A stretch of DNA of 64,000 nt from Desulfovibrio sp. JC022 (GTDB lineage Bacteria > Desulfobacterota > Desulfovibrionia > Desulfovibrionales > Desulfovibrionaceae): NCBI RefSeq assembly GCF_010470665.1, contig NZ_VOPZ01000012.1:62001-126000 (forward strand), written 5' to 3'. The notes under the pieces are model-generated. The model was not told the origin of the DNA. It searched no databases and saw nothing but the letters and a program-made list of their open reading frames with translations. Of this stretch, positions 17,143-29,394 are shown piece after piece. How positions within the stretch are numbered: the stretch's first letter is position 1; each line of letters opens with the position of its first letter. The position numbers were made by a program, and so were the translations under genes.

Positions 17143-19206
17143 ATGTCTGAAGCTTTACAAAACCAAAGGACTTTTGCACTTGTGGGCCACGGCGGTTGTG
17201 GCAAAACCTCTACCGCCGAGATGATTCTTTTTAATGCGGGCGTCATTGACAGACTCGGCAAGATTGAGGAAGGCACCACCGCCCTCGATACCGAGCCTGA
17301 AGAAATTAAACGCCGCGGTTCCATCCAGTCCGGTTTCGCCGGATACAAGTGGAACAAAAACGACCACTATCTTATCGACACTCCGGGTGATGCAAACTTC
17401 TGCGGAGATCGCCCCTACTCTCTAGCCGCGTCCGACGGCGTTGTCTTTACCATTGACGCCGTGGACGGAGTCAAGCCCCTTTCCCGCAAAGCATGGGCAG
17501 CAGTTGAAAATGCAAACCTCCCCACAGTTATTTACATCAACAAGATGGACCGAGACCGTGCAGACTTCGATTCTGCCTTCGACAGCTTAAACTCTGCTCT
17601 CGGCATCAGCCCCGTACTGCTGCATTATCCAATCGGAATCAAGGAAAATTTCAAGGGCGTAGTGGATATGCTCTCAGGTCAGGCCTATCTGTTCGAAGAG
17701 GACGGAAAAGTCTCCAAGGGCGATATTCCCGCCGATATCGCAGATGAAATTGAAATTCTGCGCGAAACCATGATCGAAAACATCGCTGAAAGTGATGAAG
17801 ATCTCATGGAAAAATACCTTGAAGAAGGTGAACTTACCCCTGAAGAAATCGCCAAAGGATTAACCGCCGGTGTAATGAACCGCAGCCTGTTCCCGGTCTG
17901 CGTTGGTGCCGCACTGGAAAACAAGGGCGGTTCCTTCCTGCTGGATATGATCCAGACCTATCTGCCCTCCCCGCTGGATCATGCCGATTGGCAGGGCGAA
18001 GACGGTGAAACCCGCAAATCTTCCGCTGACGGACCTGTGGCCTGCTTTGTATTCAAAACCATTGCTGACCCCTTTGCCGGACAGCTTACCGTCTGCCGCG
18101 TTCTCTCCGGAACCGTCAGCGGCGACATGACTCTGACCAACACCAACACCGAAGCCAAAGAAAGAATGGGCAACATCCAGCTCATGGTCGGCAAGGATCA
18201 AAAACCGCTCAAGAGCCCCGCAGGCCCCGGTGCAATCATCACCCTTGCCAAGCTCAAGGAGACCTTCACCGGCGACACCCTCTGCGATGACGCTAACAAG
18301 TTCACCCTTGAAAAGCCGCAACTTGCTCCGCAGCTGATCACCTTCGCCCTTTCCCCAGCGGAAAAAGGTGACGAAGATAAGGTCTTCCAGGCTATTCAAA
18401 AACTGCTTGCCGAAGACGTAAATCTCAGCCTTTCCCGCGATGAGGAAACCGCTGACATCCTGCTTTCCGGTATGGGCCAGAACCATATTGAAATCTCCGT
18501 AGAGAAAGCAAAACGCCGCTACAAGGCTGAAATCGTGCTCAACGCACCCAAGGTTCCCTACCGCGAAACCATCAAGGGCTTTGCTGAAGTCAACGGGCGT
18601 TTCAAGAAGCAGTCCGGTGGACGCGGACAGTTCGGCGATTGCTGGATCAAACTTGAGCCGCAGACCAAGGGCGAAGGATACGAATTCGTCAATAAAATTG
18701 TTGGCGGCGTGATTCCCAAGCAGTACATTCCCGCAGTCGACAAAGGCGTACAGGAGGCTGCTCAGAAAGGAATCCTTTCCGGTTCCCAGATTATTGATTT
18801 CAAGGTCACTCTTTACGATGGCTCCTACCATTCCGTTGACTCCTCGGAAATGGCCTTCAAAGTTGCCGGATCAATGGCTTTCAAGAAAGCCTGCGAAGAG
18901 GCCGGGGTTGCTCTGCTTGAACCGCTGATGAACGTTGTGGTCGAAGTACCTGATGAATTCATGGGCGATATCATCGGCGACCTTTCTTCCCGCCGCGGTA
19001 AGGTGCTCGGTTCCGACTCCACCGCTGGCGTAACCGAAGTTAAGGCCCACGTGCCCATGTCCGAAATCCTCAAGTACGCACCGGACCTGCGCTCCATGAC
19101 CGGTGGACAGGGAACATTCACCATGGAACTGTCTCACTACGAGGAATGCCCGCCGCCCATCGCTGATAAAGTTATTGAAGAGTTCAATGCAGGTAAGGAA
19201 GAATAA
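17143..19206 (+). CDS. Elongation factor G-like GTPase (EF-G paralogue)
   Basis: This 687-residue translational GTPase has the EF-G domain order. The GTPase motifs are GHGGCGKTS (about residues 14-22), DTPGDANF and NKMD. The later domains include GRGQFGDCWIKLEP, VDKGVQEAAQKG and the C-terminal SRRGKVLG and PMSEILKYAPDLRSMTGG. The P-loop GHGGCGKTS differs from the AHIDAGKT of canonical EF-G, so this is probably the secondary EF-G-like type rather than the translocase of the str operon. No ribosomal gene is adjacent. It may act in translation under special conditions or in ribosome recycling. Confidence 0.88.
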   Translation: MSEALQNQRTFALVGHGGCGKTSTAEMILFNAGVIDRLGKIEEGTTALDTEPEEIKRRGSIQSGFAGYKWNKNDHYLIDTPGDANFCGDRPYSLAASDGVVFTIDAVDGVKPLSRKAWAAVENANLPTVIYINKMDRDRADFDSAFDSLNSALGISPVLLHYPIGIKENFKGVVDMLSGQAYLFEEDGKVSKGDIPADIADEIEILRETMIENIAESDEDLMEKYLEEGELTPEEIAKGLTAGVMNRSLFPVCVGAALENKGGSFLLDMIQTYLPSPLDHADWQGEDGETRKSSADGPVACFVFKTIADPFAGQLTVCRVLSGTVSGDMTLTNTNTEAKERMGNIQLMVGKDQKPLKSPAGPGAIITLAKLKETFTGDTLCDDANKFTLEKPQLAPQLITFALSPAEKGDEDKVFQAIQKLLAEDVNLSLSRDEETADILLSGMGQNHIEISVEKAKRRYKAEIVLNAPKVPYRETIKGFAEVNGRFKKQSGGRGQFGDCWIKLEPQTKGEGYEFVNKIVGGVIPKQYIPAVDKGVQEAAQKGILSGSQIIDFKVTLYDGSYHSVDSSEMAFKVAGSMAFKKACEEAGVALLEPLMNVVVEVPDEFMGDIIGDLSSRRGKVLGSDSTAGVTEVKAHVPMSEILKYAPDLRSMTGGQGTFTMELSHYEECPPPIADKVIEEFNAGKEE

Positions 19207-19234
19207 AAACAGCCCCTCCATAAAGTTTGAATAA

Positions 19235-19265
19235 TTGAGGCCGGAACGCGAGTTCCGGCCTTTTC
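19235..19265 (+). terminator. Rho-independent terminator of the EF-G-like gene
   Basis: The stem GAGGCCGGAAC / GTTCCGGCCTTTTC with a GCGA loop and T-rich tail lies about 30 bases after the stop codon. Confidence 0.9.
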
Positions 19266-19334
19266 TTATTGCCTAATCTCAGCCCTATTATTAAAATAAT
19301 TATATTTTATAAGTTCCAATAACGGAGAAAAAAA

Positions 19335-19739
19335 ATGGATAATTTAGAACTCGTTCTGAATGCGGTCAGTGTATATCAGGCTCAAATTGATCAAGTTGAC
19401 AAAATCTGGAACTACTTCAGCGTTGTGTCTCTTACTGTTGTGGGAATAATATTGAACAGCGACAAGGCTGTGCGGACAATGAAGGAACCCTTGGTAATTA
19501 TCGCAGCCTACCTCATTTTTTGTATCAACAACCACTTGGCATTGGTGAAGTTTCATAAACAATTGGATCAGCTAGGTGCACTAGTAGCTTCATTGAAAGT
19601 TAATACCGGAGACAAGCTGACCACCTTTGGAAAACAGGATATTGATTGGACCCAAGAATCCCATATCTTATTTATAATTGCTGTTTGCGCCGGCTCTCTG
19701 CTCACTGCATGGATCAGAATAAAAAACCACAAAAAATAA
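19335..19739 (+). CDS. Small inner-membrane protein of unknown function
   Basis: This 134-residue protein has ACGGAG upstream of its ATG. Three hydrophobic stretches are visible, at about residues 28-41 (VVSLTVVGIILN), 52-66 (PLVIIAAYLIFCIN) and 112-126 (ILFIIAVCAGSLLTAW), joined by polar loops. I recognise no family. It lies alone between the EF-G-like terminator and another small membrane or exported protein gene. Confidence 0.6.
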   Translation: MDNLELVLNAVSVYQAQIDQVDKIWNYFSVVSLTVVGIILNSDKAVRTMKEPLVIIAAYLIFCINNHLALVKFHKQLDQLGALVASLKVNTGDKLTTFGKQDIDWTQESHILFIIAVCAGSLLTAWIRIKNHKK

Positions 19740-19977
19740 TCTGACCTCCTCATCCCCAAAGTACTTGCCGAAGAAGGAAACCCTATGAAACCGGGACAAA
19801 AGATTGGATTCTCCGGGCCACAGGACGGGCAACAAGGTCGCACCTGCACTTAAGTGTTTTCGTGCGTGGAGTATCAATTGATCCGGAACCGCTCTTTACG
19901 TTGGATCATACCTAAGTTGCAACTACCCTGACTTTAATGGACACTTACTATCCCACTTTATCATTCAGGAGAATATC

Positions 19978-20244
19978 ATGAAAAAAACAATCACCGCCTT
20001 TCTTCTCGGCGTATTCATAACCCTGACTGGATATATTCCGTTTTACATGCATGTACGTGAAAAATGGTTCGACCTGGGCCGAAACACAGGCCAGATAAAT
20101 GGACTTGCAACTGCTCTCAAAGCACTGGAAAAAGAATTTGGACCATATGACGGAGAATCTGATTATCGTACTTTGTTCTCGGTAAAAGCAACCAGTGTAG
20201 TAGTTATTGAAAAAGACGGTAAAAAAGAAATCCAGATATACTAA
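19978..20244 (+). CDS. Small membrane-anchored or exported protein
   Basis: This 88-residue protein has CAGGAG upstream of its ATG. A basic start and hydrophobic helix (residues 3-22, AFLLGVFITLTGYIPFY) form an uncleaved anchor or signal. The remaining 60 residues are soluble and probably periplasmic. No known motif. The 240 bases upstream contain no convincing gene. Confidence 0.6.
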   Translation: MKKTITAFLLGVFITLTGYIPFYMHVREKWFDLGRNTGQINGLATALKALEKEFGPYDGESDYRTLFSVKATSVVVIEKDGKKEIQIY

Positions 20245-20293
20245 GCATTCAAAGTCACATAACTAAATCTCCCGTGACTTAAACCGCAAATAA

Positions 20294-22543
<2,250 letters not shown>

Positions 22544-22561
22544 ATATAACATAACCACATA

Positions 22562-22602
22562 AACAACGCGGCGTATCACCATTTTGATACGCCGCGTTGT
22601 TG
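22562..22602. terminator. Bidirectional terminator between katG and hemerythrin gene
   Basis: A perfect stem of about 16 bp, AACAACGCGGCGTATCA / TGATACGCCGCGTTGTT, has a short loop. It lies between two convergent stop codons. Confidence 0.88.
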
Positions 22603-22626
22603 CAATAAATAATCGTTAAAAATCTT

Positions 22627-23130
22627 CTATTCTTCCTTAACCCCGAAATGACGTTCGTCTCTGGCCTGCTCGCGCCCGACTTTTTCAATAAATTCAGCAT
22701 ATTCCTTATCATCTTCCAAAATGTGCTTGCTCCACCAGCCAATGGCAAACTTTGATATTTTCTCCGCCTCACGAACAAAATCATGATCAGCAGAAACCTT
22801 AGTCTTCTTATGATGTGCCTTGATTTGCTTGGTGTAGCTTCTAATCTTTTCCAAGTAGAGATCATGCAGCTCAATATGGGCAAACGCCTTGGGGTAATTA
22901 TATTTGGCGAGCAGAGCTTCCTCAGTGATAAAATGCTTGAATGCGTAACTACGCAATTCAAAAATTGAGATAAGAAGCTGCCCAATGGTTATCTTCTTAC
23001 CCGCCCGAGCAAGATCACATAGACTAGCGATTTTACTGCAAATTGAAAAATATTGCTGATGCTGTTTATCAATATCATCAATATCCAACAGATATTTGGC
23101 CTTCCACAAACTATCCTTTCCGCTTTCCAT
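22627..23130 (-). CDS. Bacteriohemerythrin
   Basis: This 167-residue four-helix oxygen-binding protein keeps the di-iron ligands in the usual order: DIDKQHQQYF (His24), FKHFITEE (His66, Glu70), HIELHD (His85, His89) and WWSKHILEDD (His136 and a following Asp). It has no membrane or signalling domain, so it is a stand-alone cytosolic form. In sulfate reducers such proteins bind or deliver O2 and help tolerance to it. Convergence with katG groups two oxygen-defence genes. The C-terminus is charged. Confidence 0.93.
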   Translation of the reverse strand: MESGKDSLWKAKYLLDIDDIDKQHQQYFSICSKIASLCDLARAGKKITIGQLLISIFELRSYAFKHFITEEALLAKYNYPKAFAHIELHDLYLEKIRSYTKQIKAHHKKTKVSADHDFVREAEKISKFAIGWWSKHILEDDKEYAEFIEKVGREQARDERHFGVKEE

Positions 23131-23333
23131 ACAACTTTATCCTTTTAGAGTTTTATTTAACTGTGCCCTAATTCGAAAAAAACTCAATAATTAAATCAAC
23201 TCAGACAAGTTCATACAAACGCATACCCTAAAATCTAATCTACAACTTCTCTCATTTTCATTATTTTCCCTCGCCCCCTTGTCCAGCGTGGAAAATTAAA
23301 CTACTTAATGGACTGCTTATTTGTTATTAATTA

Positions 23334-24131
23334 ATGATCGTCCGGCTGGGCAAAGAAATTCCCGGCCATGAACATATTTTTACCGCAAACAGTTTAACCG
23401 TAAGTATAATCGTGAGCCTAATCAGAACCTTATTTTTCTACCTTGTATTTTTCCCGGCCACCATATTCTTCTCCATCGTGGCTATCATCGGACGCAACCA
23501 GACTTCCGCCCACTGGAGTGAACGAAACTGGGGAAAGGTCGTCACCTGGCTTTGTGCCAGCACGGATCGGGTGGACCTGAGCGCACTGGATAAAAACCAG
23601 ACTTACGTGTTCATGGTAAACCACCAGAGCTTTTACGATATCCCCCTGCTTTTCAAGCACCTTGCTCCTTGGGAATTCAAATTTGTTGCCAAAAAGCAAC
23701 TTTTCGATTTCCCGGTCTTTGGACATGCTATGTCCGCAGGAAATCACATTTCCATTGACCGTGAAAACCGCAGACAGGGCATGCGCGACATCCAGAACGC
23801 CATTAACGTCGCCGACAGCGGACTATCCCCGCTGATTTTCCCTGAAGGCACCCGTAACCCCGCCCCTGAAAAAGACGGACTTATGGAATTTAAAACCGGC
23901 GGAATGGTGCTGGCCCTTAAATGTAAGAAACCCATCGCCCCGGTAGTTATGTACGGGGTCAACCGGGTCTGCAAAAAACACAGCCTGTGGATGAACCCTT
24001 TTCAGGAAATCAAAATCAAGGCTCTGCCTCCCATTGATATTTCAGAATACAAAGTGCGTGACCGTGTCAAACTCAAGGAACAGCTTGAAGAAGTCATGGG
24101 CGCAGCCTACGCGGAGCTGAAAAATGAGTGA
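23334..24131 (+). CDS. plsC: 1-acyl-sn-glycerol-3-phosphate acyltransferase
   Basis: PlsC transfers the second acyl chain to make phosphatidic acid at the inner membrane. The 265-residue product has an N-terminal membrane segment (about residues 22-50) and the acyltransferase motifs MVNHQSFYDIP (HX4D), FDFPVFGHAMSAGNHISIDR and FPEGTRNPAP. The ATG at 23334 lacks a strong ribosome site but no better start is seen. Its end overlaps the RNase J gene by 8 bases, so the two are co-transcribed and probably translationally coupled. Confidence 0.93.
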   Translation: MIVRLGKEIPGHEHIFTANSLTVSIIVSLIRTLFFYLVFFPATIFFSIVAIIGRNQTSAHWSERNWGKVVTWLCASTDRVDLSALDKNQTYVFMVNHQSFYDIPLLFKHLAPWEFKFVAKKQLFDFPVFGHAMSAGNHISIDRENRRQGMRDIQNAINVADSGLSPLIFPEGTRNPAPEKDGLMEFKTGGMVLALKCKKPIAPVVMYGVNRVCKKHSLWMNPFQEIKIKALPPIDISEYKVRDRVKLKEQLEEVMGAAYAELKNE

Positions 24132-25827
24132 TCCTCAACTTACTGTATGCCCGCTTGGCGGACTTGGTGAAATCGGCCTGAACTGTATGATGCTCAGCAC
24201 TGCTGAAAGCACTGTGGTAGTCGATTGCGGCCTGATCTTCCCGGATGACTCACTTTTCGGCGTAGACATCGCCATCCCCCGCTTCGATCATATTCTGGCT
24301 ATGAAAAACACTCTTAAAGGGATTGTTTTAACCCACGGACATGAGGACCATATCGGTGCTTTGCCGTGGCTGCTCCCTTATATAGATGTTCCGGTCTATG
24401 GCTCCAAATTCACCCTAGGACTGGTGGAAAACAAACTACGCGAACATAATCTTGAAGATTATGTAGATCTGCGTGAAGTGAAACCTCATGACCGCATAGA
24501 ACTAGGCGACATGATTTTCAACTTCTTCCCGGTCTGCCACTCAATCATTGATGGATTCGCACTGGGCATTGAAACCCCTGTGGGCCGAGTTATTCATACC
24601 GGGGACTTCAAGATCGACCGCAACCCGCTGGACGGGCATGCCACTGATCTTGAAGCGATCAGCAAATTTTCCGAACAAGGCGTCACTCTGCTCTTCTCCG
24701 ACTCCACCAACGTGGAACAGGACGGGCATGCTCTCACTGAAAGTGAAATCAAAAACACCATGCGCGATCTTTTTGAAGAAGCGGAAGGCCGTATTCTGGT
24801 CACCCTCTTTTCCAGCCATATCCAGCGCATGCAGGAAATTTTCGACCTTGCTGTGGAAACTGGACGCAAGGTAGGAGTCAGCGGTAAATCACTTGCCCGC
24901 AATATTGATCTGGCCCGCGATCTGGGCAAGCTGCGTTTTCCGGGCGGGACACTTATCGATCTTGAAGACCTACCAGACTATTGTGATGATGAAATAGTGC
25001 TGCTGGTAACCGGATCGCAAGGTGAATCACTGGCCTCTCTTTCACGCCTTTCTACAGGGGACCACCGCCAGCTTTCTATTAAAGAAGGCGACCTTGTACT
25101 CATGTCTTCACGTTTTATTCCCGGCAACACCAAGGCCATTACCCGAGTAATCAACAGACTGTACAAGCTCGGCGCGGAAGTCCTTTACGAAAAAGTTCAG
25201 GGCATCCACGCATCCGGGCACGCCCACCGTGAAGAATTGCGCACCATGCTGGAGACAGTACGTCCCAAATATTTTATCCCGGTCCACGGAGAATACAGGC
25301 ACCTGATCAAACATTCCCGTTTGGCAGTTGAAACCGGAGTAGCCCCGGAGCGGGCACTGGTCATTGAAGACGGCGAGCCGGTAACCTTCCTGCTGCACGG
25401 AATCCGTTTTGAGGAAAACGTGCCCGTACAATGCACCTTGGTTGACGGCAAAGGTGTCGGCGACGTTGGACAGACGGTACTCAAGGAACGTCAGCTGCTT
25501 GCCGGTGAAGGTCTGGTCATTGTCGCGCTGGTGCTTGATGTTAATACCGGTGAAATTCTGAAAGGACCGGAAGTAACCTCCAAGGGCTTTGTGTTTGAAC
25601 AGCAGTATTCACACCTGCTCGAAGATGCCAAATGCATTGTGCTTGATGTTTTTGAAAACATTCCTCCCGGACATACCAACAAGCTCAAGGAGCGCATCCG
25701 CTCCGCCCTGCGCAGATTTTTCCGCAAGGTACTGGGTCGCGATCCTGTGGTCATTCCCCTTGTCATTTCCCTTACCGGAGATGAAGACAAAGACATCGAC
25801 GCCAAATGCGAGAAATGCATGCTCTAG
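24124..25827 (+). CDS. rnj: Ribonuclease J
   Basis: This 567-residue metallo-beta-lactamase/beta-CASP ribonuclease takes part in mRNA turnover and rRNA processing. The metal site is THGHEDHIGALPWL (His71, His73, Asp75, His76), with VCHSIIDG and HTGDFKID further on. The beta-CASP region includes FSSHIQRMQEI and SGHAHREEL, and a C-terminal RNA-binding domain follows. Length and motif spacing fit RNase J. The start codon lies inside the end of plsC, indicating an operon. Confidence 0.96.
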   Translation: MSDPQLTVCPLGGLGEIGLNCMMLSTAESTVVVDCGLIFPDDSLFGVDIAIPRFDHILAMKNTLKGIVLTHGHEDHIGALPWLLPYIDVPVYGSKFTLGLVENKLREHNLEDYVDLREVKPHDRIELGDMIFNFFPVCHSIIDGFALGIETPVGRVIHTGDFKIDRNPLDGHATDLEAISKFSEQGVTLLFSDSTNVEQDGHALTESEIKNTMRDLFEEAEGRILVTLFSSHIQRMQEIFDLAVETGRKVGVSGKSLARNIDLARDLGKLRFPGGTLIDLEDLPDYCDDEIVLLVTGSQGESLASLSRLSTGDHRQLSIKEGDLVLMSSRFIPGNTKAITRVINRLYKLGAEVLYEKVQGIHASGHAHREELRTMLETVRPKYFIPVHGEYRHLIKHSRLAVETGVAPERALVIEDGEPVTFLLHGIRFEENVPVQCTLVDGKGVGDVGQTVLKERQLLAGEGLVIVALVLDVNTGEILKGPEVTSKGFVFEQQYSHLLEDAKCIVLDVFENIPPGHTNKLKERIRSALRRFFRKVLGRDPVVIPLVISLTGDEDKDIDAKCEKCML

Positions 25828-25909
25828 AAATCCAAACCATGTTTGGCTGATTTTCCCATTTGTGCTATATTTATTTTTGCGACTGAACCAGATCATGCCG
25901 GGAGATTAA

Positions 25910-26677
25910 ATGAAAGTTTACAGAATCAGACATGGCGAACAGGTGTTCTATGCCACTCAGGAAGACGGGCATTTCAAAAGCCTCGTTACAGGGCAGCCCG
26001 GTTCTGTACCCATCCCGGCATCGGAATGCACGGTCCTGCCTATTGTGGTTCCTTCCAAAATTGTCTGCGTAGGCCTGAATTACAAGGCTCACGCCGCTGA
26101 ACTTGATATGAAAATACCGGATGAACCCATGATTTTCCTCAAACCACCCTCTGCGGTTGTAGGAAACAACGACGCCATTATCATCCCTTCATCTTCCCAG
26201 CAGGTGGATTATGAAGGCGAGCTGGCTGTAATTATGGGCCAGACAACAAAAAATGTACTTCCGCAGGACATTGCACCGCGCATCTTCGGCTACGCCTGCG
26301 CAAATGATGTTACCGCAAGGGATTTCCAGCGCAAGGACACCCTATTCACCCGGGCCAAAGGATTTGACACTTTCGCCCCGGTGGGCCCCTGCATTGAAAC
26401 AGATATTGATGTCAGCGGGCTGGGCATCCGAACTATAGTTAATGATAAGGTCCGCCAGGAAGGCACTATTGCAGACATGCAGTACAGCCCGGCGGAACTG
26501 GTCAGCTACATCTCGCGCATCATGACCCTCAATCCCGGCGATGTGATTATGACCGGCACTCCTCCGGGAATCGGCACACTTGCTGCCGGGGATCGGGTGG
26601 AAGTGGAGATTGAAGGAATCGGCACTCTCAGCAACCCGGTAGTTGACGATGATTCATTGAAGGCGCCTGTACAGTAA
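25910..26677 (+). CDS. Fumarylacetoacetate hydrolase-family protein
   Basis: The 255-residue protein has the FAH fold. After a short N-terminal domain come VGLNYKAHAAE, the metal-binding EGELAVIMG with its acidic cluster, ANDVTARDFQRKD, KGFDTFAPVGP and the C-terminal GTPPGIGTLAAGDRVEVEIEGIG. Members hydrolyse or decarboxylate beta-keto or acylpyruvate substrates, so oxaloacetate decarboxylase or acylpyruvase activity is plausible; the exact substrate cannot be read from sequence. It follows RNase J by 82 bases and precedes the rpsB leader. Confidence 0.88.
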   Translation: MKVYRIRHGEQVFYATQEDGHFKSLVTGQPGSVPIPASECTVLPIVVPSKIVCVGLNYKAHAAELDMKIPDEPMIFLKPPSAVVGNNDAIIIPSSSQQVDYEGELAVIMGQTTKNVLPQDIAPRIFGYACANDVTARDFQRKDTLFTRAKGFDTFAPVGPCIETDIDVSGLGIRTIVNDKVRQEGTIADMQYSPAELVSYISRIMTLNPGDVIMTGTPPGIGTLAAGDRVEVEIEGIGTLSNPVVDDDSLKAPVQ

Positions 26678-26751
26678 ATATTTTCAAAAAACCTCACGCA
26701 CAGGGTTGCCTTTTCAGGCTATATCCCGTAAACGTGCGTAGCCAAATCACA

Positions 26752-26808
26752 CATTCCGGCATCACGATGGGTGCCTGCAACGGTTGCAGGTTCTTTACCG
26801 CCGGAATG
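26752..26808 (+). promoter_or_regulatory. Structured 5' leader of rpsB
   Basis: A perfect 9-bp stem, CATTCCGGC (26752-26760) with GCCGGAATG (26800-26808), encloses a second hairpin CCTGCAA / TTGCAGG (26774-26790). It ends about 12 bases before the rpsB ribosome site. Ribosomal protein S2 represses its own mRNA through a leader in other bacteria, so this is a candidate S2 autoregulatory element. Confidence 0.55.
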
Positions 26809-26831
26809 GAGGAAAAACCCAGGAGGAAATT

Positions 26832-27611
26832 ATGGCATACGTAACTATGAAGCAGATGCTTGAGACCGGTGTTCACTTCGGTCACCAGACCCGCAGATGG
26901 AATCCCAAAATGCGTCCTTACATTTTCGGCGCACGTAACGGTATCCACATCATGGATCTTCAGCAGACTGTTAAACTTTTCCGCAAGGCTCACGATTTCA
27001 TCGCTGACAACGTAGCTAAAGGCGGCAAAGTTCTTTTCATCGGCACCAAGCGTCAGGCTCAGGAAGCTATCGCTGCTGAAGCAAGCCGTGCAGGCATGTT
27101 CCACGTGACTCACCGCTGGATGGGCGGAACTCTCACTAACTTCCAGACCATCAAGAAAAGCATCGATCGCCTCAAAAAGCTCGAAGAAATGTTCGAAGAC
27201 GGTTCCATCAAACGTTTCCCCAAAAAGGAAATCGTAATGATGGGTCGTGAGGTTAAAAAACTTAACCTCGCACTCGGCGGTATCAAAGACCTTAACGGTT
27301 CCCCCGCTGTTGCTTTCGTAATTGACCCCAAGCGTGAGCAGATCGCTATTCAGGAATGCCGCAAACTCGGTATCCCCGTAGTTGCAGTAGTAGACTCCAA
27401 CTGCGATCCTGATATGGTTGACTACATCATTCCCGGTAACGATGACGCTATCCGCGCCATCAAGCTCTTCGCTTCCCACATGGCTGATGCCTGCCTCGAA
27501 GGCGCAGCTCGCCGCAAGGAAGACAAAGCTATGGAAGCAGAAGAAACCAAAGCTGCTGAGAAAGCTGTAGAAACTGAAGCTAAAGAAGAAACTCCTCAGG
27601 AGGCAAAATAA
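26832..27611 (+). CDS. rpsB: 30S ribosomal protein S2
   Basis: This 259-residue S2 has the standard opening [19 protein letters not shown], then [34 protein letters not shown] and VVDSNCDPD. The ATG at 26832 follows AGGAGGAAATT, and upstream in-frame residues from 26784 belong to the leader. The C-terminus has an acidic, alanine-rich extension. Only two bases separate its stop from tsf, the conserved rpsB-tsf pair. Regulation probably involves the hairpin leader. Confidence 0.98.
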   Translation: MAYVTMKQMLETGVHFGHQTRRWNPKMRPYIFGARNGIHIMDLQQTVKLFRKAHDFIADNVAKGGKVLFIGTKRQAQEAIAAEASRAGMFHVTHRWMGGTLTNFQTIKKSIDRLKKLEEMFEDGSIKRFPKKEIVMMGREVKKLNLALGGIKDLNGSPAVAFVIDPKREQIAIQECRKLGIPVVAVVDSNCDPDMVDYIIPGNDDAIRAIKLFASHMADACLEGAARRKEDKAMEAEETKAAEKAVETEAKEETPQEAK

Positions 27612-27613
27612 TC

Positions 27614-28234
<621 letters not shown>

Positions 28235-28242
28235 GACTTCAT

Positions 28243-28271
28243 TAAAACGGGCCGCAAGGCCCGTTTTTTTT
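28243..28271 (+). terminator. Terminator after rpsB-tsf
   Basis: The stem AAAACGGGCC / GGCCCGTTTT with a GCAA loop is followed by a run of T residues, just after the tsf stop. Confidence 0.93.
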
Positions 28272-28672
28272 GTCCTTTTTTTAACAAGCAGATACGCACT
28301 TACCAAGGACAGGTTTGAAACAAACACCAATTGCCCCCCACAGCACCGGAACCCCGCGAAAACGAACTCCCCTTCACAAGCGAATCCAGCTAAGAAGACT
28401 GAAGGAAGTTCAGCGGTGGATATTTTTCTAAGCTCAAATCAATACGAACATGGTCGTATGGGTTTGAGCTTTTTAAAGGGGTAATTTTTACCTGATCGAT
28501 TACCTGAAGCATGGTTTTTCTGGTAACATCGGGAAACGGAAAGAAAACCGATAACAACGATTTTAATACAGCCGGAACTGAAGGGAAGCCCCCTTGCGCG
28601 CCAACTAAATAAACTTACGGCTGCTTTATCTACTCATAACCGGACAAGATCCGCGGAAAAACGGGAGAAACT
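28272..28672 (+). other. Intergenic region between tsf and pyrH
   Basis: This 400-base stretch has no convincing gene. It holds a second terminator-like hairpin at 28430-28474 (AAGCTCAAA / TTTGAGCTT with inner ACGA/TCGT pairing and four T residues). That could be the end of a small untranslated RNA or a leader attenuator for pyrH. The pyrH promoter must lie here, but no clear -35/-10 pair was found. Confidence 0.45.
28430..28474 (+). terminator. Terminator-like hairpin upstream of pyrH
   Basis: AAGCTCAAA pairs with TTTGAGCTT around an inner TACGA / TCGTA stem, followed by TTTT. It lies about 200 bases before pyrH and may end a short RNA or attenuate pyrH transcription. Confidence 0.6.
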
Positions 28673-29392
28673 ATGGACAAATTGCGCTATTCACGGGTAA
28701 TGATCAAACTCAGCGGTGAGGCACTCGCAGGTGACCAGCAGTTCGGTATCCAACCTTCAGCAATCAGCCAGTTTGCAGGCGAGATTGCAGAAGTTGCAAA
28801 AAAAGGACTTCAGGTCGCTCTGGTTATCGGCGGCGGTAATATTTTTCGCGGCATGTCTGATTCTGCAAAAGGCATGGACCGCGCTTCCGCCGACTACATG
28901 GGAATGCTCGCAACCATCATGAACGCACTTGCTGTTCAGGATGCTCTCGAAAAAATGGGATGTGACACAAGGGTTATGTCTGCTATTCCCATGCAGGCCG
29001 TGGCCGAGCCTTATATCCGCCGCAGGGCCGTCCGCCACCTTGAAAAAGGAAGGGTGGTCATTTGTGCAGCCGGCACCGGTAACCCCTATTTCACTACCGA
29101 TACCGCAGCAGCACTGAGGGCTATGGAACTGAAAACCGAGGCCATCATCAAGGCAACAAAGGTTGACGGTGTCTACGACAAAGACCCGATGAAGCACGAC
29201 GATGCAGTAAAATTTGAATCTATCACCTACCTTGAAACTCTGGAAAAGAGACTGGGTGTAATGGACTCCACCGCCACTTCACTGGCTATGGACAACAACA
29301 TGCCCATCATTGTTTTCAACCTTTTTGAGAAAGGAAACATTGAAAGGGTTGTGAAAGGTGAGCAGATCGGAACAATTGTTCACGGAGGATAA
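28673..29392 (+). CDS. pyrH: Uridylate kinase
   Basis: PyrH phosphorylates UMP to UDP in pyrimidine nucleotide synthesis. The 239-residue product has the amino-acid-kinase fold: [11 protein letters not shown] (phosphate loop), [45 protein letters not shown] and [13 protein letters not shown]. The ATG follows CGGGAG. It begins the pyrH-frr-uppS operon, with two bases to frr. Confidence 0.97.
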   Translation: MDKLRYSRVMIKLSGEALAGDQQFGIQPSAISQFAGEIAEVAKKGLQVALVIGGGNIFRGMSDSAKGMDRASADYMGMLATIMNALAVQDALEKMGCDTRVMSAIPMQAVAEPYIRRRAVRHLEKGRVVICAAGTGNPYFTTDTAAALRAMELKTEAIIKATKVDGVYDKDPMKHDDAVKFESITYLETLEKRLGVMDSTATSLAMDNNMPIIVFNLFEKGNIERVVKGEQIGTIVHGG

Positions 29393-29394
29393 TA

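Noticed and set aside
17860-18831. 323-residue open frame antisense to the EF-G-like gene
   Set aside because: Shadow of the real gene; composition follows the opposite strand.
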